A DNA stretch of 26,570 nucleotides, from NCBI GenBank assembly GCA_964626275.1, contig CAZVCZ010000010.1, forward strand, positions 1-26,570, read 5' to 3'. Under the pieces are notes generated by a model. That model saw only the letters and a program-made list of their open reading frames with translations, was not told where the DNA came from and made no database searches. The position numbers were made by a program, and so were the translations under genes. The DNA is from M55B157 sp964626275. GTDB lineage: Bacteria > Actinomycetota > Actinomycetes > S36-B12. Position 1 is the stretch's first letter; every line of letters starts with the position of its first letter. This document shows, piece after piece, positions 6,962-15,760 of the stretch.

Positions 6962-8268
6962 GCACCCCGCTGACCCCTGTCATCACCGAGCACTGGGATG
7001 TGCCGGATCTGTTCACCCTCGAGGGATATCGCCGCACCGGTGGTTACACCGCCCTGGCGCGAGCCCTCACGATGGATCCCGACGCGATCATCGGTGAGGT
7101 CAAGGAGTCCGGCCTGCGTGGACGCGGAGGCGCCGGCTTCCCGACCGGTCTGAAGTGGTCGTTCGTGCCGCAGGGTGATGGCAAGCCGCACTACCTGGTC
7201 GTCAACGCGGATGAGTCCGAGCCGGGTGCGTGCAAAGACGTCCCGATCATGATCGCCAATCCACATGCGCTCATCGAGGGAGTCATCATCACCTCCTTCG
7301 CGATCCGTGCCGAGCATGCATTCATCTACATCCGCGGTGAGGTGCCCGAGGCGATTCGTCGTGTCGCTCATGCTGTTCGCGAAGCCGAGGTCGCCGGACT
7401 CATCGGGACGAACATCCTGGGAAGCGGATTCGACCTGAAGGTGACCGTGCATTCCGGAGCCGGTGCCTATATCTGTGGCGAGGAGACGGCGCTCCTGGAC
7501 TCCCTCGAGGGCTACCGCGGACAGCCTCGCCTCAAGCCCCCCTTCCCCGCGGTGGCGGGCCTCTATGCCTCGCCGACGGTGGTCAACAATGTCGAGACGA
7601 TCACCAATATTCCGTGGATCATCAACAACGGGGTGGATTGGTTCCGACAGTTCGGCACGGAAAAGTCACCGGGCTTCAAGGTGTTTGCCGTGTCGGGCCA
7701 TGTGCGCCGCCCCGGAATCTACGAAGCGCCACTCGGCATCACCATGCGCGAACTGCTCGACTACGCGGGAGGAATGCGCGACGGCTCCGAGGTGAAGTTC
7801 TGGGTGCCGGGCGGATCATCCGTGCCCATGCTCACCGCGGAGCACCTCGATGTTCCGCTGACGTATGAAGCGATGGCCGAGGTCGGCACGATGCTCGGCA
7901 CAGGGACCCCCATGGTGTTCGACCAGACGGTCAGCGTGGTCAAAGCCGTAACGAGGTGGCTGGAGTTCTACAAGCACGAGTCATGCGGCAAGTGCACACC
8001 CTGCCGCGAAGGGACCTACTGGATCACCGGTGTGTTGAAGCGCTTCGAGGAGGGACAGGGCAATGATCCCGATCTCGATCTGCTCAACCAGTTGTGCTCT
8101 CAGATCATGGGCCGTTCCTTCTGCGCGCTCGGTGACGCCGCGGCGACGCCGTACCCGGCTGCTGTGAAGTTGTTCCGCGACGAGTTCCTCCAGGCGACCA
8201 CGACACCGGTCGATGAAAGCTTCGACCCGGCCCTCTCGTACGTGTTCAATGAGGTGGCAGCTCGATGA
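6958..8268 (+). CDS. nuoF: NADH-quinone oxidoreductase subunit F
   Basis: The 51-kDa subunit, 436 residues, which binds NADH and FMN and carries cluster N3. Visible motifs are the glycine-rich GRGGAGFPTGLKW (55-67), NADESEPGACKD (83-94), GAYICGEETALLDSLEG (169-185) and the 4Fe-4S motif ESCGKCTPCREGTYW (C343, C346, C349) with the fourth ligand C389 in SFCALGD. All catalytic elements are present, so this complex I should accept NADH directly. The start is the ATG at 6958 that overlaps the nuoE stop; a longer open frame upstream is only the shadow inside nuoE. Confidence 0.96.
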   Translation: MSTPLTPVITEHWDVPDLFTLEGYRRTGGYTALARALTMDPDAIIGEVKESGLRGRGGAGFPTGLKWSFVPQGDGKPHYLVVNADESEPGACKDVPIMIANPHALIEGVIITSFAIRAEHAFIYIRGEVPEAIRRVAHAVREAEVAGLIGTNILGSGFDLKVTVHSGAGAYICGEETALLDSLEGYRGQPRLKPPFPAVAGLYASPTVVNNVETITNIPWIINNGVDWFRQFGTEKSPGFKVFAVSGHVRRPGIYEAPLGITMRELLDYAGGMRDGSEVKFWVPGGSSVPMLTAEHLDVPLTYEAMAEVGTMLGTGTPMVFDQTVSVVKAVTRWLEFYKHESCGKCTPCREGTYWITGVLKRFEEGQGNDPDLDLLNQLCSQIMGRSFCALGDAAATPYPAAVKLFRDEFLQATTTPVDESFDPALSYVFNEVAAR

Positions 8269-10700
8269 CGCTCGCACCTCAGGAGAGTCGACCTGATCAG
8301 GTGGATCTGGTCACGGTCACCATCGATGACATCGCGGTCCAGGTACCCAAGGGCACCCTCGTCATCCGCGTGGCCGAGCAGATGGGCATCGAGATCCCGC
8401 GCTTCTGCGACCACCCCCTGCTCGATCCGGTGGCGGCATGCCGCATGTGCCTCATCGAGATCGAGGGGATGCCGAAGCCGCAGCCTTCTTGCGCCATCAC
8501 GGTGACCGACGGCATGGTCGTGCGGACTCAGCGCACCTCCGAGGTCGCCGATCAGGCGCAGGAGGGCGTGATGGAGTTCCTGCTGCTCAACCATCCGCTC
8601 GACTGCCCGATCTGCGACAAGGGCGGCGAGTGCCCCCTGCAGAACCAGGCGATGTCCGCGGGTCGAGGCGAGACGCGCTTCGAGGGTCACAAGCGCACCT
8701 TCCCGAAGCCGATCAATGTGAGCGCGCAGATCCTGCTCGATCGGGAGCGCTGCGTGTCCTGCGCCCGCTGCACCCGGTTCGCCGATCAGATCGCCGGCGA
8801 TCCCATGCTCGAACTACTCGAGCGAGGTGCCCAGCAGCAGGTCGGTGTCGCCGAGGACGCCCCCTTCGACTCTTACTTCTCGGGGAACACGATCCAGATC
8901 TGCCCGGTCGGTGCGCTCACCTCGTCGCTGTACAGATTCCGGTCGCGGCCCTTCGACCTCGTCTCGACTCCCACGGCATGCGAGCACTGCGCCTCCGGGT
9001 GCGCGCTTCGCACCGATGTCCGTCGCGGTGAGGTCACCCGCCGTCTGGCCTGGGATGACCCGCAGGTCAACGAGGAGTGGAACTGCGACAAGGGTCGATT
9101 CGCCTTCAAGTACCTCCACGAGGGCAGGGTCGAGTCCCCGCTGGTGCGTGAAGACGGCGAGCTGCGTCCTGCCTCGTGGCCGGAGGCCCTCGACATGGCG
9201 GCGCGCGGTTTGGCTGCTGCTGATGGTCGAGTAGGTGTGCTGACCGGGGGACGCCTCACCCGCGAGGATGCATACGCGTATGCGAAGTTCGCGCGCAGCG
9301 TGGTGCACTCCGATGACATCGACTTCCGCAGCCGGATCGCCACGGATGAGGAAGCGGCCTTCCTCTCCTCGTCGATCGCCGGACGCGGGCTCGGTCCGAC
9401 CTACGCCGATCTGGATGCGGCGCCAGCCGTCGTGCTCGTCGGCTTCGAGCCCGAGGACGAATCCCCGATCGTCTTCCTTCGACTCCGTCGGGCAGCACGG
9501 GCCGGCAGCCTGCGGGTTCTCGGTGTCTCTGCTCAGCGCACCCGCGGCCTGGAGAAGATGCACGGCGAATGGGTCCCCTGCCAGCCGGGTCGGGAGGCAC
9601 TCATGCTTCGCGCGGCGCTCGAGGGATCCGACGACCACGGCATCGCCGCGGCGTTGCGTGAACCTGGAGCAGTGCTGCTCGTGGGTGAGCGTCTCGCGGC
9701 GGTGCCGGGCGCGCTCTCCGCGGCAGCTGCGCTCGCCGACTCCACCGGCGCCTCGCTGGGCTGGGTGCCACGACGTGCGGGTGAGCGGGGAGCCCTCGAT
9801 GCCGGTGCTCTGTCCGGTGTCCTTCCCGGTGGGCGCTCCCTCACCGATCCACAGGCTCGCGCCGAGGTCGCGGCGGTGTGGGGCGTCGATCCGGACTCCC
9901 TTCCCCGGTACGCGGGCCATCGCGGAACCTCCGCCATCGCCACCGCCGCAACCCGTGTGATCGCGGAGGACGATGAGCCCGCGCCTGCAACGGCGCTGCT
10001 GATCGCAGCGGTGGATCCCGCAGATGATCCGGCCGGCGAGCGACTCCTCCAGGCGGTGGACTCCAGCGCTTTCGTTGTCGCGGTGTCGACCCATCACACC
10101 GAGATCACCGAGCGCGCCGATGTCGTCTTCCCGGTCGCGGTCGTGGCCGAGAAGGCGGGATCCTTCACCGACTGGGAGGGCCGGGTGCGCGCGTTCGGGC
10201 CCGCGATCCGCGGTTCGCAGGCGGTGACCGATGGTCGGGTGCTCGCGATGATCGCCGACGCTATGGACATGCCCTTCGGAGTCGGAGACGTTGCCCAGTT
10301 GCGTGCGGAGTTGAGCGCTCTCGACGGATTCTCCGGTGCCCGCACCACGGCCCCGGACACCCGAGCGGAGGAGCCGGCCGGCAGTGGCCTGAGGCTTGCC
10401 TCGTGGCGACTGCTGCTCGACCGCGGTGATCTACAGGAAGGTGAGCCGCATCTCGCAGCCACCGCACGTCCCACCGCGGCTCTCATGAGTTCGGCGACAG
10501 CCAAGGCGCAGGGTGTGTCCGATGCGGCGACGGTGCGTGTCATCGGTCCGCGGGGATCGGTCGAGGTCCCCCTCGAACTCGGCGACGTTGCCCACGACAC
10601 GGTGTGGCTGCCGATGTACTCGCCGGGCTGCTCGATCCTGCTCGATCTCGGTGCCCGTCCAGGCGACATCATCAGCGTCGAAAGGGGAGCCTCGGCATGA
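8265..10700 (+). CDS. nuoG: NADH-quinone oxidoreductase subunit G
   Basis: The largest peripheral subunit, 811 residues. An N-terminal 2Fe-2S domain has C48, C59, C62 and C76. Cluster N5 has H110, C114, C117 and C123 (His plus three Cys). Cluster N4 has C163, C166, C169 and C213. The extra cluster N7, absent from many organisms, is intact here: C239, C242, C246 and C274 (C-x2-C-x3-C-x27-C). The remainder is the molybdopterin-oxidoreductase-like domain, which in complex I is normally structural only. It overlaps nuoF and nuoH by ATGA. Confidence 0.95.
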   Translation: MTLAPQESRPDQVDLVTVTIDDIAVQVPKGTLVIRVAEQMGIEIPRFCDHPLLDPVAACRMCLIEIEGMPKPQPSCAITVTDGMVVRTQRTSEVADQAQEGVMEFLLLNHPLDCPICDKGGECPLQNQAMSAGRGETRFEGHKRTFPKPINVSAQILLDRERCVSCARCTRFADQIAGDPMLELLERGAQQQVGVAEDAPFDSYFSGNTIQICPVGALTSSLYRFRSRPFDLVSTPTACEHCASGCALRTDVRRGEVTRRLAWDDPQVNEEWNCDKGRFAFKYLHEGRVESPLVREDGELRPASWPEALDMAARGLAAADGRVGVLTGGRLTREDAYAYAKFARSVVHSDDIDFRSRIATDEEAAFLSSSIAGRGLGPTYADLDAAPAVVLVGFEPEDESPIVFLRLRRAARAGSLRVLGVSAQRTRGLEKMHGEWVPCQPGREALMLRAALEGSDDHGIAAALREPGAVLLVGERLAAVPGALSAAAALADSTGASLGWVPRRAGERGALDAGALSGVLPGGRSLTDPQARAEVAAVWGVDPDSLPRYAGHRGTSAIATAATRVIAEDDEPAPATALLIAAVDPADDPAGERLLQAVDSSAFVVAVSTHHTEITERADVVFPVAVVAEKAGSFTDWEGRVRAFGPAIRGSQAVTDGRVLAMIADAMDMPFGVGDVAQLRAELSALDGFSGARTTAPDTRAEEPAGSGLRLASWRLLLDRGDLQEGEPHLAATARPTAALMSSATAKAQGVSDAATVRVIGPRGSVEVPLELGDVAHDTVWLPMYSPGCSILLDLGARPGDIISVERGASA

Positions 10701-12058
10701 ACGACACCCTCGGGCTGTTCGGTCAGGATCCCTGGTGGATCGTGGTCATCAAGGTCCTCGGCATCTTCGTTCTCCTCGTCCTGCTCACCCTGTTCACCAT
10801 CTGGTGGGAACGCCGAGTGGTCGCCCGGATGCAGAACCGAGTCGGACCCAACCGGGTCGGACCGTTCGGTCTGCTGCAGTCGCTGATGGATGGCATCAAG
10901 CTGGCGCTGAAGGAGGAGATCATTCCGCGCACCGCGCACCGCGCGGTGTACTGGCTGGCTCCGGTCATTTCGGCGACCATGGCCTTCATCGCCTTCGCGG
11001 TGATTCCCTTCGGGCCCGAGGTCAGCATGTTCGGGGTCACCACGCCCTTGCAGTTGACCGATTTCCCCGTCTCGGTGCTGTACGTCCTGGCCATCGCCTC
11101 GATCGGCATCTACGGAATCGTCCTCGCAGGTTGGTCCTCCGGATCCACCTATCCGCTGCTCGGCGGGCTTCGCTCCTCGGCCCAGATGATCTCCTACGAG
11201 CTGGCGATGTCGATGTCCTTCGTCGCGGTGTTCCTCTACGCGGGCACCATGTCGACCTCGGGAATCGTCGCCGCCCAGGAGCCGATCTGGTACGCGGTCA
11301 TCCTGCTTCCGTCCTTCCTCATCTACGTGACCGCGATGGTCGGTGAGACCAACCGTGCTCCCTTCGACCTGCCCGAGGCCGAAGGCGAACTGGTGGGTGG
11401 GTTCCACACCGAGTACTCCTCGTTGAAGTTCGCGCTGTTCTTCCTGGCCGAATACATCAACATGGTGACGGTCTCCGCCCTCGCCACGACCCTGTTCCTC
11501 GGCGGATGGCGGGCACCCTGGCCCATCAGCCTGTGGGAGGGCGCCAACGCAGGTTGGTGGCCGCTGCTGTGGTTCCTCATCAAGGTCCAGTTGTTCATCT
11601 TCGTCTTCATCTGGCTGCGCGGAACGCTGCCCCGTCTGCGCTACGACCAGTTCATGCGATTCGGCTGGAAGGTCCTCATCCCGGTCTCGCTGGTGTGGAT
11701 CGTCGTCGTCGCGACAGCACGCGTGGTGCGCAATGAGTTCTCCGTGGCGACCGAGGACATCCTGCTGTGGGGCGCCGGACTCCTCGTGCTCGTCATCCTC
11801 GGTTCCTGGGTGCTGTCCTGGCGCTCGTCGCAGAAGGAGAAGGCGGCCGAGCGTCAGGCAGCCCGCGAGGCCGCAAAACCCTTCGACGCGATGGCCGGCG
11901 GCTATCCCGTTCCACCGCTGCCCGGCCAGCAGTTCACCTACACATCGCGAGCCTCCCGAATGGGATCACCGGCCGGAGTCGGGGCGACGACCATCGGCGC
12001 CACCACGACTTCTGCCGACGCCACATCACCTGCCTCGGAAGGAGAATCCGATGCCTGA
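10697..12058 (+). CDS. nuoH: NADH-quinone oxidoreductase subunit H
   Basis: The heel subunit of the membrane arm, 453 residues, with about eight transmembrane segments between residues 15 and 400. The conserved charged loop ETNRAPFDLPEAEGE (217-231) borders the quinone tunnel, and the first loop has the family sequence ERRVVARMQNRVGPNRVGP (38-56). The last 60 residues are hydrophilic and Ala/Thr/Ser-rich, an extension beyond the E. coli protein. The start is ATG 10697, overlapping the nuoG stop, with the purine run AAAGGGGAG just upstream. Its 3' end overlaps nuoI by eight bases. Confidence 0.95.
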   Translation: MNDTLGLFGQDPWWIVVIKVLGIFVLLVLLTLFTIWWERRVVARMQNRVGPNRVGPFGLLQSLMDGIKLALKEEIIPRTAHRAVYWLAPVISATMAFIAFAVIPFGPEVSMFGVTTPLQLTDFPVSVLYVLAIASIGIYGIVLAGWSSGSTYPLLGGLRSSAQMISYELAMSMSFVAVFLYAGTMSTSGIVAAQEPIWYAVILLPSFLIYVTAMVGETNRAPFDLPEAEGELVGGFHTEYSSLKFALFFLAEYINMVTVSALATTLFLGGWRAPWPISLWEGANAGWWPLLWFLIKVQLFIFVFIWLRGTLPRLRYDQFMRFGWKVLIPVSLVWIVVVATARVVRNEFSVATEDILLWGAGLLVLVILGSWVLSWRSSQKEKAAERQAAREAAKPFDAMAGGYPVPPLPGQQFTYTSRASRMGSPAGVGATTIGATTTSADATSPASEGESDA

Positions 12059-12620
12059 GTTGCCCGCCGCAGTTCGCGGATTCGGCGTCACCTTCAAGAC
12101 GATGTTCAAGCGCGTCGTCACCGAGGAGTACCCCGAGCAGGCCGATCGCTTCCCACCGAAGCCGCGCTTCCACGGTCGCCATCAGCTCAATCGTTGGCCA
12201 GACGGGCTGGAGAAGTGCGTGGGCTGCGAATTGTGTGCCTGGGCGTGCCCAGCGGACGCGATCTTCGTTGAGGGTGCCGACAACACCGAGGGCGGCCGAT
12301 TCTCACCGGGCGAGCGCTATGGCCGCGTCTATCAGATCAATTACCTCCGCTGCATCTTCTGCGGACTGTGCATCGAGGCTTGCCCGACCAGGGCCCTCAC
12401 GATGACGAACGAGTTCGAACTCGCGGATGACAATCGAGCGGATCTCATCTTCACCAAGGATGAACTCCTCGCTCCGCTGCTTCCCGGGATGCTGACCCCG
12501 CCGCACGACATGGTGCCCGGCACGACCGAGAAGGATTACTTCGCCGGTAAGGTCTCCGGGGCTGTCGTGGAGCAGGAGCGCTCGAGCGAGGTCGAGCGAG
12601 CTCAGGAGGCGTCGTCGTGA
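12051..12620 (+). CDS. nuoI: NADH-quinone oxidoreductase subunit I
   Basis: A 189-residue subunit with two 4Fe-4S clusters (N6a and N6b) that pass electrons from NuoG to NuoB. Cluster ligands are C56, C59, C62 and C66 (CVGCELCAWACP) and C101, C104, C107 and C111 (CIFCGLCIEACP). The N-terminal 40 residues include an amphipathic stretch that packs on the membrane arm. The ATG at 12051 has a strong ribosome site (GGAAGGAG, 12038-12045). The overlap with nuoH is eight bases rather than four. A shorter NuoI-like protein is encoded at 26055. Confidence 0.95.
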   Translation: MPELPAAVRGFGVTFKTMFKRVVTEEYPEQADRFPPKPRFHGRHQLNRWPDGLEKCVGCELCAWACPADAIFVEGADNTEGGRFSPGERYGRVYQINYLRCIFCGLCIEACPTRALTMTNEFELADDNRADLIFTKDELLAPLLPGMLTPPHDMVPGTTEKDYFAGKVSGAVVEQERSSEVERAQEASS

Positions 12621-13453
12621 TCGAACCGATCGGCACAGGTGAGGCCGTCGTGTTCTGGGTGTGCGCGGTGCTCTCCGTCGTGGGCGCGCTGGGCCTCATC
12701 ATGTCGCGCCGAGCAGTCCACAGCGCGCTGTGGCTGGCGCTCACCATGATCAGCCTCGCGGTTCTCTACATCGCGAACTCGGCGCCGTTCCTCGGCATGG
12801 TGCAGATCATCGTCTACACCGGTGCGGTGATGATGCTCTTCCTATTCGTCCTCATGGTGGTCGGCGTGGATGCCTCGGACTCCCTGGTCGAGACGATCCG
12901 CGGTCAGCGTTGGGCTGCCATCGCCCTGGGTCTTGGATTCGGCATCCTGCTCACCCTCGGGATCGGCAACTCGCTGGCCGGCACCGGGCTCATCGGCCTC
13001 GATGGAGCGAACAGCGAGTATGGCGGCAACGTCGAGGGCATCGCCCGCCTGCTCTTTGCCGACTACCTCGTGGCCTTCGAGATCGTCGCCGCGCTCCTCA
13101 TCGTGGCGGCGGTCGGTGCTCTGGTGCTCGCCCATCGTGAGCGCATGTCGCCTCGGCCGACCCAGCGGGATCTGGCCGACCAGAGAATCCGGAATGGAAT
13201 GCATCCGGGCAATCAGGCGCCCCCCGGGGTCTATGCGCGTCACAACTCGGTCGACACACCGGCGCTGCTTCCCGATGGGACGCTCGCCGAGCAGTCGGTT
13301 CCGGAGTCACTGCGCGTGCGCGGCGACATGCGACCGGTCGACCGAGCAGCCGTGGAGGAGACAACCGAACTGAGCGAGGGCCACCCGGCTCTCGGGCCGA
13401 CGACCCATCCCGTCGCCGATGATCCGGGCTCGTCGCCGGGGGAGGGCCGATGA
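12617..13453 (+). CDS. nuoJ: NADH-quinone oxidoreductase subunit J
   Basis: A membrane subunit of complex I, 278 residues. Five hydrophobic segments occupy about residues 8-175, including LGMVQIIVYTGAVMMLFLF, the conserved region of the third helix. After about residue 178 comes a hydrophilic tail of roughly 100 residues (charged, Pro-rich), making the protein much longer than the E. coli one; long NuoJ tails are usual in actinobacteria. The GTG start at 12617 overlaps the nuoI stop and is preceded by AGGAGG at 12604-12609. The ATGA at the end overlaps nuoK. Confidence 0.93.
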   Translation: MIEPIGTGEAVVFWVCAVLSVVGALGLIMSRRAVHSALWLALTMISLAVLYIANSAPFLGMVQIIVYTGAVMMLFLFVLMVVGVDASDSLVETIRGQRWAAIALGLGFGILLTLGIGNSLAGTGLIGLDGANSEYGGNVEGIARLLFADYLVAFEIVAALLIVAAVGALVLAHRERMSPRPTQRDLADQRIRNGMHPGNQAPPGVYARHNSVDTPALLPDGTLAEQSVPESLRVRGDMRPVDRAAVEETTELSEGHPALGPTTHPVADDPGSSPGEGR

Positions 13454-13749
13454 ATCCCGAGAACTACATCATCCTGGCTGGGATTCTGTTCACCATCGGC
13501 TCGATCGGTGTCCTGGTCCGCCGCAACGCGATCGTGGTGTTCATGTCGATTGAGCTCATGCTCAACGCGGCGAATCTCGCCTTCGTGTCATTCGCTCGCA
13601 TCAACGGCAACCTCGATGGCCAGATCGTGGCGTTCTTCGTCATGGTCGTTGCAGCCGCAGAGGTCGTTGTCGGCCTTGCCATCATCGTGACCGTCTTCCG
13701 ATCGCGACGGTCGGCATCCATCGACGAACCGAACCTACTGAAGTACTAG
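13450..13749 (+). CDS. nuoK: NADH-quinone oxidoreductase subunit K
   Basis: A 99-residue membrane subunit with three transmembrane helices, related to MrpC antiporter subunits. The two buried glutamates needed for proton transfer are present: E35 in FMSIELMLNAANL and E71 in VVAAAEVVVGLAI. It overlaps nuoJ by ATGA. The stop codon is immediately followed by a hairpin, and the 67-base gap to nuoL is the largest gap between genes inside nuoA-N. Confidence 0.95.
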   Translation: MNPENYIILAGILFTIGSIGVLVRRNAIVVFMSIELMLNAANLAFVSFARINGNLDGQIVAFFVMVVAAAEVVVGLAIIVTVFRSRRSASIDEPNLLKY

Positions 13750-13769
13750 CCCAGCGGTTGCCGCTGGGC
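13749..13769 (+). promoter_or_regulatory. Perfect 9-bp hairpin in the nuoK-nuoL gap
   Basis: GCCCAGCGG (13749-13757) pairs with CCGCTGGGC (13761-13769) around a TTG loop, starting at the last base of the nuoK stop codon. No T-run follows, so a full intrinsic terminator is unlikely. It may slow 3'-to-5' decay, partly terminate transcription, or set the ratio of the antiporter-like subunits L-M-N to the upstream genes. Confidence 0.5.
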
Positions 13770-13816
13770 GACCCACGACCGCACGAAGGATTTGACGTGA
13801 AGAAGAAGGAGACGCG

Positions 13817-15760
13817 GTGGTGACCGAGAGTGCAGTCACCGCGGCGGCCAGCGTGGCTCCCACCCTGGAGCCGTTGAACGCGGCCACCGGCATCTTCGCC
13901 TGGATCTGGCTCCTGATCGCGCTGCCCCTGGCCGGTGCGGTGATCCTGCTCACCACGGGCCGGTGGACGAATCGCTTCGGCCACCTGATCGGCGTCGCTA
14001 CCGTCGTCATCTCCGCCGGACTCGCGATCGCGATGCTGGTCGAGATGATGGGCCGCTCCGCGGAGGACCGAGCGTTCGAGCAGACGCTGTATTCATGGGT
14101 CTTCGCGGGGCAGTTCACCGTCGATGTCGCCTTCCAACTCGATCAGCTCTCGATGGTCTTCGTTCTCCTTATCACCATCGTGGGATCGCTCATCCACATC
14201 TACTCCATCGGATACATGGCGGAAGACCCGGATCGCCGGCGCTTCTTCGGCTTCTTGAATCTCTTCGTGGCCGCCATGCTCCTGCTCGTCCTCGCCGACA
14301 ACTACCTCCTGCTCTATGTCGGCTGGGAGGGCGTCGGTCTTGCCTCCTTCCTGCTGATCGGCTTCTGGCAGTACAAGCCCAGTGCGGCAGCGGCGGCGAA
14401 GAAGGCCTTCGTGATCAACCGCGTCGGTGATGTGGGCTTGAGCCTCGCGATCATGCTCATGTTCGTCACCTTCGGTTCGGTCACCTTCGAGTCGGTGTTC
14501 TCCTCTGCGGGGGAAGCCAGTGACTCGACCTTGACCTGGATCGGGCTCCTGCTCCTGCTCGCAGCGGCGGGCAAGTCGGCGCAGTTCCCTCTCCAGGCGT
14601 GGTTGCTCGATGCGATGGAAGGCCCGACTCCGGTCTCGGCGCTCATCCACGCTGCCACCATGGTGACCGCAGGCGTCTACCTCATCGTGCGCAGTAATGC
14701 GATCTACGACCGAACCGTGTTCGCAGCGACAACAGTGCTCGTGATCGGTGTCATCACGATGATCATCGGCGCGGTCATCGGCTCTGCGAAGGATGACATC
14801 AAGAAGGCACTCGCTGGCTCGACGATGAGCCAGATCGGCTACATGGTCCTGGCCGCTGGTCTAGGACCCGTGGGCTATGTCTTCGCCATCTTCCACCTGC
14901 TCACCCACGGCGTGTTCAAGGCCAACCTCTTCTTGAGCGCAGGTTCTGTCATGCACGCTATGAACAACGGCGTGGACATGCGCAGGTTCGGCGCACTACG
15001 GACGGTCATGCTCATCACCTTCGGCGCCTTCACCTTCGGCTATCTCGCGATCATGGGCATTCCGCCCTTCAGCGGGTTCTATTCGAAGGACAAGATCATT
15101 CACGCTGCCTTCGAGCAGAACACGATCGCGGGCATCGCCGCCGTCCTCGCGGCGGGCATCACCGGCTTTTACATGACCCGTATGTTCACGATGACCTTCC
15201 TCGGTAAGGCGCGTTGGGATGACGAGGCACATCCCCATGAATCCCCACCGGTGATGACCATTCCGCTGATCGTGCTGGCCCTGGGCTCACTGGGCCTGGG
15301 TGCGTCGCTGGTCTACTGGGGTGACATCGTGTCCTGGCTCACCCCGGTCACGGGATACGAGTCCAAGCCCATTGCGATTCCCACGACCGTGCTCGAACTC
15401 ATCACCCTCGCCATCGTCCTCATCGGTGTCGCGATTGCGGTGTTCATCTACGCCAGGTCCGTCCCCATCGAGCCACCCCAGAAGGTGTCCGTGCTCACGA
15501 TCGCTGCCCGCAACAACCTCTATGACGATGCGACCAACGACATCGTGGCCGTCCGCCCGACGTGGTACGCCGCGCGCTTCCTCGTGTGGTTCGACAACCG
15601 GGTGGTGGACGGAGCGGTCAACGCCTCGGCTGCGTTCGTGGGAGGCGCCTCCGGTCGCCTGCGCCGAATCCAGAACGGATTCACCCGCAGCTACGCCCTC
15701 GTCATGGTCATCGGCGTCATCGTCGTGCTCGGCGCCCTCGCCCTGGTGGGTCTGTCATGA
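13817..15760 (+). CDS. nuoL: NADH-quinone oxidoreductase subunit L
   Basis: The distal antiporter-like proton-pumping subunit, 647 residues, with many transmembrane helices across about residues 28-560 and a long C-terminal segment containing the lateral-helix region. The key glutamate is in LLYVGWEGVGLASFLL (E171), and the lysine-bearing helix follows in the block DDIKKALAGSTMSQIGYM. Two GTG codons stand in tandem (13817 and 13820); the AAGGAGA at 13806-13812 is better spaced for the second. It is the only gene after nuoB that does not overlap its predecessor. It overlaps nuoM by ATGA. Confidence 0.95.
   Translation: MVTESAVTAAASVAPTLEPLNAATGIFAWIWLLIALPLAGAVILLTTGRWTNRFGHLIGVATVVISAGLAIAMLVEMMGRSAEDRAFEQTLYSWVFAGQFTVDVAFQLDQLSMVFVLLITIVGSLIHIYSIGYMAEDPDRRRFFGFLNLFVAAMLLLVLADNYLLLYVGWEGVGLASFLLIGFWQYKPSAAAAAKKAFVINRVGDVGLSLAIMLMFVTFGSVTFESVFSSAGEASDSTLTWIGLLLLLAAAGKSAQFPLQAWLLDAMEGPTPVSALIHAATMVTAGVYLIVRSNAIYDRTVFAATTVLVIGVITMIIGAVIGSAKDDIKKALAGSTMSQIGYMVLAAGLGPVGYVFAIFHLLTHGVFKANLFLSAGSVMHAMNNGVDMRRFGALRTVMLITFGAFTFGYLAIMGIPPFSGFYSKDKIIHAAFEQNTIAGIAAVLAAGITGFYMTRMFTMTFLGKARWDDEAHPHESPPVMTIPLIVLALGSLGLGASLVYWGDIVSWLTPVTGYESKPIAIPTTVLELITLAIVLIGVAIAVFIYARSVPIEPPQKVSVLTIAARNNLYDDATNDIVAVRPTWYAARFLVWFDNRVVDGAVNASAAFVGGASGRLRRIQNGFTRSYALVMVIGVIVVLGALALVGLS

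Noticed and set aside
8814..10097. 427-residue open frame on the minus strand inside nuoG
   Set aside because: It is antisense to a fully conserved NuoG, shows no recognisable domain, and has the Arg/Gly/His-rich composition typical of shadow frames in GC-rich DNA.
10094..11407. 437-residue minus-strand frame across the nuoG/nuoH junction
   Set aside because: It spans two clearly coding genes on the other strand, and its Asp/Gly/His-rich composition is that of a reverse-complement shadow.
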